From positions 1 through 7,119 of the forward strand of contig CALXGU010000076.1 of assembly GCA_944387905.1 (NCBI GenBank): a stretch of 7,119 bases of DNA, written 5' to 3'. The first letter of the stretch is position 1; every line of letters starts with the position of its first letter. Below the pieces are notes generated by a model. That model did not search any database. It had not been told where the DNA came from and was given only the letters and a program-made list of their open reading frames with translations. Below, in pieces: positions 5,472 through 7,119 of this stretch. The translations under genes and the position numbers were made by a program. The stretch is from an uncultured Clostridia bacterium. GTDB lineage: Bacteria; Bacillota; Clostridia; Oscillospirales; QAKW01.

Positions 5472-6686
5472 TTATAAGAAGTCTGTGTTGGCGCGGCTCT
5501 GAGAGAATTTTTCATAATATTTACGCGGTGTAACGCCGGTTTTCTGCTTGAAGACTTTACAAAAATGACTTTGTGAAGAATATCCTAAATGGAACGCAAT
5601 CTCCGCCGAGCTTATCGAAGAGTAAGCGATCATTCTTTTTGCCTGATTGATTTTCTCTTTGGATATGTATTCGGTAAGCGGTATGTTCTCTGTCTTTTTA
5701 AATACTGCGGATAAATAATTAGGAGTGATACCGAGACTTTCAGCTATTTCTTTGACCGTTATGGGATCGCTTAAATGCTTTGATATATACGTCTTTGCCT
5801 TATATGAATAAAAATCCGACTCGGATTCGCTGTGCTTTCTGTCTCTTAAATGTGATTCTACAAGTCTTGTAAATGTAATATTACATTTTAAATACACATC
5901 AGATAGCTCGATCTCGTCTTTGGAAAGCTCTATCTGTTTGATATAGTTATCGGATAGGGTGTATGCAAGTTCATAGTGTATGCCTGCCTTGATCGCAGCG
6001 CGTGTTACTATCGCAACTCCAACTATCGCCATATTTTTGTTGTTTCGCATGTTATCTGCTACAGTTATACCGTGTCCGCCCTGCAAATTCTCCAGCGTAA
6101 CATCGACTATCATTGCGACATTGCCTGTTGTCACACATTCGACAAGCCGGTCTACACGTGCGGCAGTATGATGGCCTTCTCTGTTCTCAGACGACTCATA
6201 TATTCTTTTTGTAATATTCTCAGATGTCCCTCTGATATATGCCGGGTCAAGAATATTTCTCGCTATAAAATCTGACGGTGAAATGCTCTCGTTATTAAAA
6301 TATTCATATAAAAACAAAATCGACCGGACAAAATCCGATACTTTTACGGTGTTTATTTCTCCGTTCGGACATAAATCGGCTCCGTTAAAAGTAAAAACCG
6401 GATTTATCAGCGTTGAGGTAAACCTCATGGGTCCAATTATCAAAAAGCCTTGCGGAAGCGGCACATACCCGAAGAAGTATTCCTTATTCCATTTAAATAT
6501 ACGCGGAAAAGCCCCGTCGCTCTTAGTTATCTGCGATATGACTTTTTCTTTTAATTCCGCGCTGTTTAAATATATCCTGCCTGTATCCTCCGTGTCTTCC
6601 ATATAGGTTATGTTTTTATCTTTGCAAATGCATATTTCGACACCTAATGTTTTTGACACATAGCATATTGTTGATTTATCTTTCAT
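5472..6686 (-). CDS. AraC-family transcriptional regulator (two-HTH C-terminal domain)
   Basis: This 404-residue DNA-binding regulator probably controls the divergent ABC transporter genes. The C-terminal ~100 residues (about 295-394) form the AraC/XylS domain. The first helix-turn-helix is near 309-330 (ITVKEIAESLGITPNYLSAV) and the second near 358-380, with the family signature GYSSQSHFCKVFKQKTGVTP at 368-387. The N-terminal ~280 residues are not the cupin of AraC. They contain LPQGFLIIGPMRF (77-89) and a helical segment MAIVGVAIVTRAAIKAGIHYELAYTLSDNY (219-248; two adjoining parts) that recurs, from memory, in clostridial AraC-type regulators of unknown ligand. The start at 6686 is supported by AAGGAG (6694-6699), 7 bases upstream; the frame is open further up to 6782, but that would run through the promoter. 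No terminator is seen directly after it, and transcripts probably end at the 5142-5192 hairpin. Confidence 0.9.
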   Translation of the reverse strand: MKDKSTICYVSKTLGVEICICKDKNITYMEDTEDTGRIYLNSAELKEKVISQITKSDGAFPRIFKWNKEYFFGYVPLPQGFLIIGPMRFTSTLINPVFTFNGADLCPNGEINTVKVSDFVRSILFLYEYFNNESISPSDFIARNILDPAYIRGTSENITKRIYESSENREGHHTAARVDRLVECVTTGNVAMIVDVTLENLQGGHGITVADNMRNNKNMAIVGVAIVTRAAIKAGIHYELAYTLSDNYIKQIELSKDEIELSDVYLKCNITFTRLVESHLRDRKHSESESDFYSYKAKTYISKHLSDPITVKEIAESLGITPNYLSAVFKKTENIPLTEYISKEKINQAKRMIAYSSISSAEIAFHLGYSSQSHFCKVFKQKTGVTPRKYYEKFSQSRANTDFL

Positions 6687-6708
6687 TTGTTTACTCCTTT
6701 TAAGTAAT

Positions 6709-6736
6709 ATTATATAACGTCTTTTGAAAAAATCAA
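6709..6736 (-). promoter_or_regulatory. Promoter of the AraC-family regulator
   Basis: On the minus strand a TTGATT -35 box (6731-6736) and a perfect TATAAT -10 box (6709-6714) are 16 bp apart. The expected start near 6702 gives a very short leader, with the ribosome binding site at 6694-6699 almost at the 5' end. Confidence 0.62.
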
Positions 6737-6740
6737 TAGA

Positions 6741-6820
6741 AAAGTATAAAACGGTATAGAAATGTGATATAAATTGACGCAAAATTATTTATAATAAAAT
6801 TAAAGCTTAACGATGGAAGG
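6741..6820 (+). promoter_or_regulatory. Probable regulated promoter region and RBS of the ABC transporter gene
   Basis: A perfect -10 box TATAAT (6790-6795) lies 32 bp before the start codon, but no -35 box sits at the right distance. A TTGACG at 6774-6779 is only 10 bp away, too close to pair with it. A good -10 without a -35 is common at promoters that need an activator, which suits the adjacent AraC-type gene (inference). The AT-rich stretch upstream holds three similar words (GTATAAA at 6744, GTATAGA at 6754, GATATAAA at 6766) that might be operator elements. The ribosome binding site is GGAAGG (6815-6820), 7 bases before the ATG. Confidence 0.4.
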
Positions 6821-6827
6821 AAAAATT

Positions 6828-7119
6828 ATGAAACAATCTGCTATTGTTCAAATTCGTAATATGAATAAAAATTTCGGTCCTACGGTAGCGTTGAAAAATG
6901 TAGACTTAGACTTTTATCCGGGTGAAATCCGCGGACTTGTGGGTGAAAACGGCAGCGGCAAGTCTACCGTGACTTCCATTATGGCGGGAATGCAAAAACC
7001 GACATCAGGAGAAATGACATATAACGGAGCGCCCTGGAAGCCCGAGAGTATGGCGTATGCTCAAAGCAAAGACATAAGCATGATAATTAAGGAGGGGAAC
7101 ACGATTTCGAGGTGTAAGG
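6828..7119 (+). CDS. Sugar ABC transporter ATP-binding protein, N-terminal part (3' end outside window)
   Basis: This is the N-terminal 97 codons of an ATPase that would power uptake of a sugar or similar solute. The start ATG has GGAAGG 7 bases upstream. Visible features are the leading strand IVQIRNMNKNFGPTVALKNV (6-25), DLDFYPGEIRGLVGENGSGK (26-45) with the Walker A motif GENGSGKST (39-47), and SIMAGMQKPTSGEMTYNG. The words GEIRGLVGENGSGKSTV...MAGMQKP.SGEM fit the RbsA/MglA/XylG class of carbohydrate ATPases, which are double-domain proteins of about 500 residues. Substrate cannot be told from this fragment. The last ~12 codons read MIIKEGNTISRCK, whereas this class usually has a MI.QE..T.PG pattern here, so a base error or frameshift near the window end is likely. 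The binding protein and permease genes would be expected nearby, outside the window. Confidence 0.85.
   Translation, partial: MKQSAIVQIRNMNKNFGPTVALKNVDLDFYPGEIRGLVGENGSGKSTVTSIMAGMQKPTSGEMTYNGAPWKPESMAYAQSKDISMIIKEGNTISRCK

Noticed and set aside
5976..6275. Plus-strand frames of 63-99 codons inside the AraC-type gene
   Set aside because: They are antisense shadows of a clearly coding minus-strand gene, with Cys/Tyr/Ser-rich nonsense-like composition.
6687..6782. Longer N-terminus for the AraC-family gene (start at 6782, 436 residues)
   Set aside because: The extra 32 residues would run through the predicted promoter, and the ATG at 6686 has a strong AAGGAG 7 bases upstream.
6774..6795. TTGACG plus TATAAT as a full promoter for the ABC gene
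   Set aside because: The spacer is only 10 bp, far below the 16-18 bp needed for sigma-A binding to both boxes.
1..7119. CRISPR array, tRNA/rRNA genes, insertion sequence or phage genes
   Set aside because: No regularly spaced repeats, no cloverleaf-like segment, no transposase or integrase reading frame and no terminal inverted repeats were found on reading both strands.

Overview
The window looks like a fragment of a chromosome from a member of the Firmicutes, most likely class Clostridia. The reasons are moderate GC, strong AGGAGG-type ribosome binding sites, a single-chain (eukaryote/Gram-positive type) glycyl-tRNA synthetase, a YidC without the large periplasmic domain of proteobacteria, and the order rpmH-rnpA-yidD-yidC-jag-mnmE. 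The sequence starts inside one gene and stops inside another, so it is probably a draft or metagenomic contig. Genus-level assignment is not possible from what I can see.

Left part (1-969): the C-terminal two thirds of glyS. Middle (about 970-5136): a perfect-consensus promoter drives the 'ribosome, RNase P and membrane insertion' operon. It holds rpmH (ribosomal protein L34), rnpA (RNase P protein), yidD (insertion efficiency factor), yidC (membrane insertase) and jag/khpB (KH-R3H RNA-binding protein), and then, past a hairpin, mnmE (tRNA wobble-uridine modification GTPase). Spacing in rnpA-yidD-yidC-jag is very tight (14-bp overlap, 0 bp and 5 bp), which indicates translational coupling. 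A hairpin with a T-run separates rpmH from rnpA, and a second hairpin separates jag from mnmE, so output is probably stepped down along the cluster. The cluster is usually followed by mnmG/rsmG and often lies next to dnaA/oriC. Here neither mnmG nor dnaA is visible, and a very strong 23-bp inverted repeat closes the operon right after mnmE.

Right part (5193-7119): this is accessory in character. First comes a small minus-strand remnant matching the C-terminal (DUF2179) end of a YitT-type membrane protein, without its membrane part. Next is a complete minus-strand AraC-family regulator with an uncharacterised N-terminal domain. Across a 141-bp AT-rich divergent promoter region from it lies the start of a sugar-type ABC transporter ATPase (RbsA/MglA class). 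This is the usual layout of a sugar uptake cassette under a divergently transcribed local regulator. The last roughly 35 bases of the ATPase depart from the family pattern in a way that suggests base-call errors at a contig end.

I found no CRISPR array, tRNA, rRNA, insertion sequence or phage gene, and nothing that amounts to a previously undescribed system. The points most worth a second look are the broken operon context, the YitT remnant, the attenuator layout, and the damaged end of the ABC gene.
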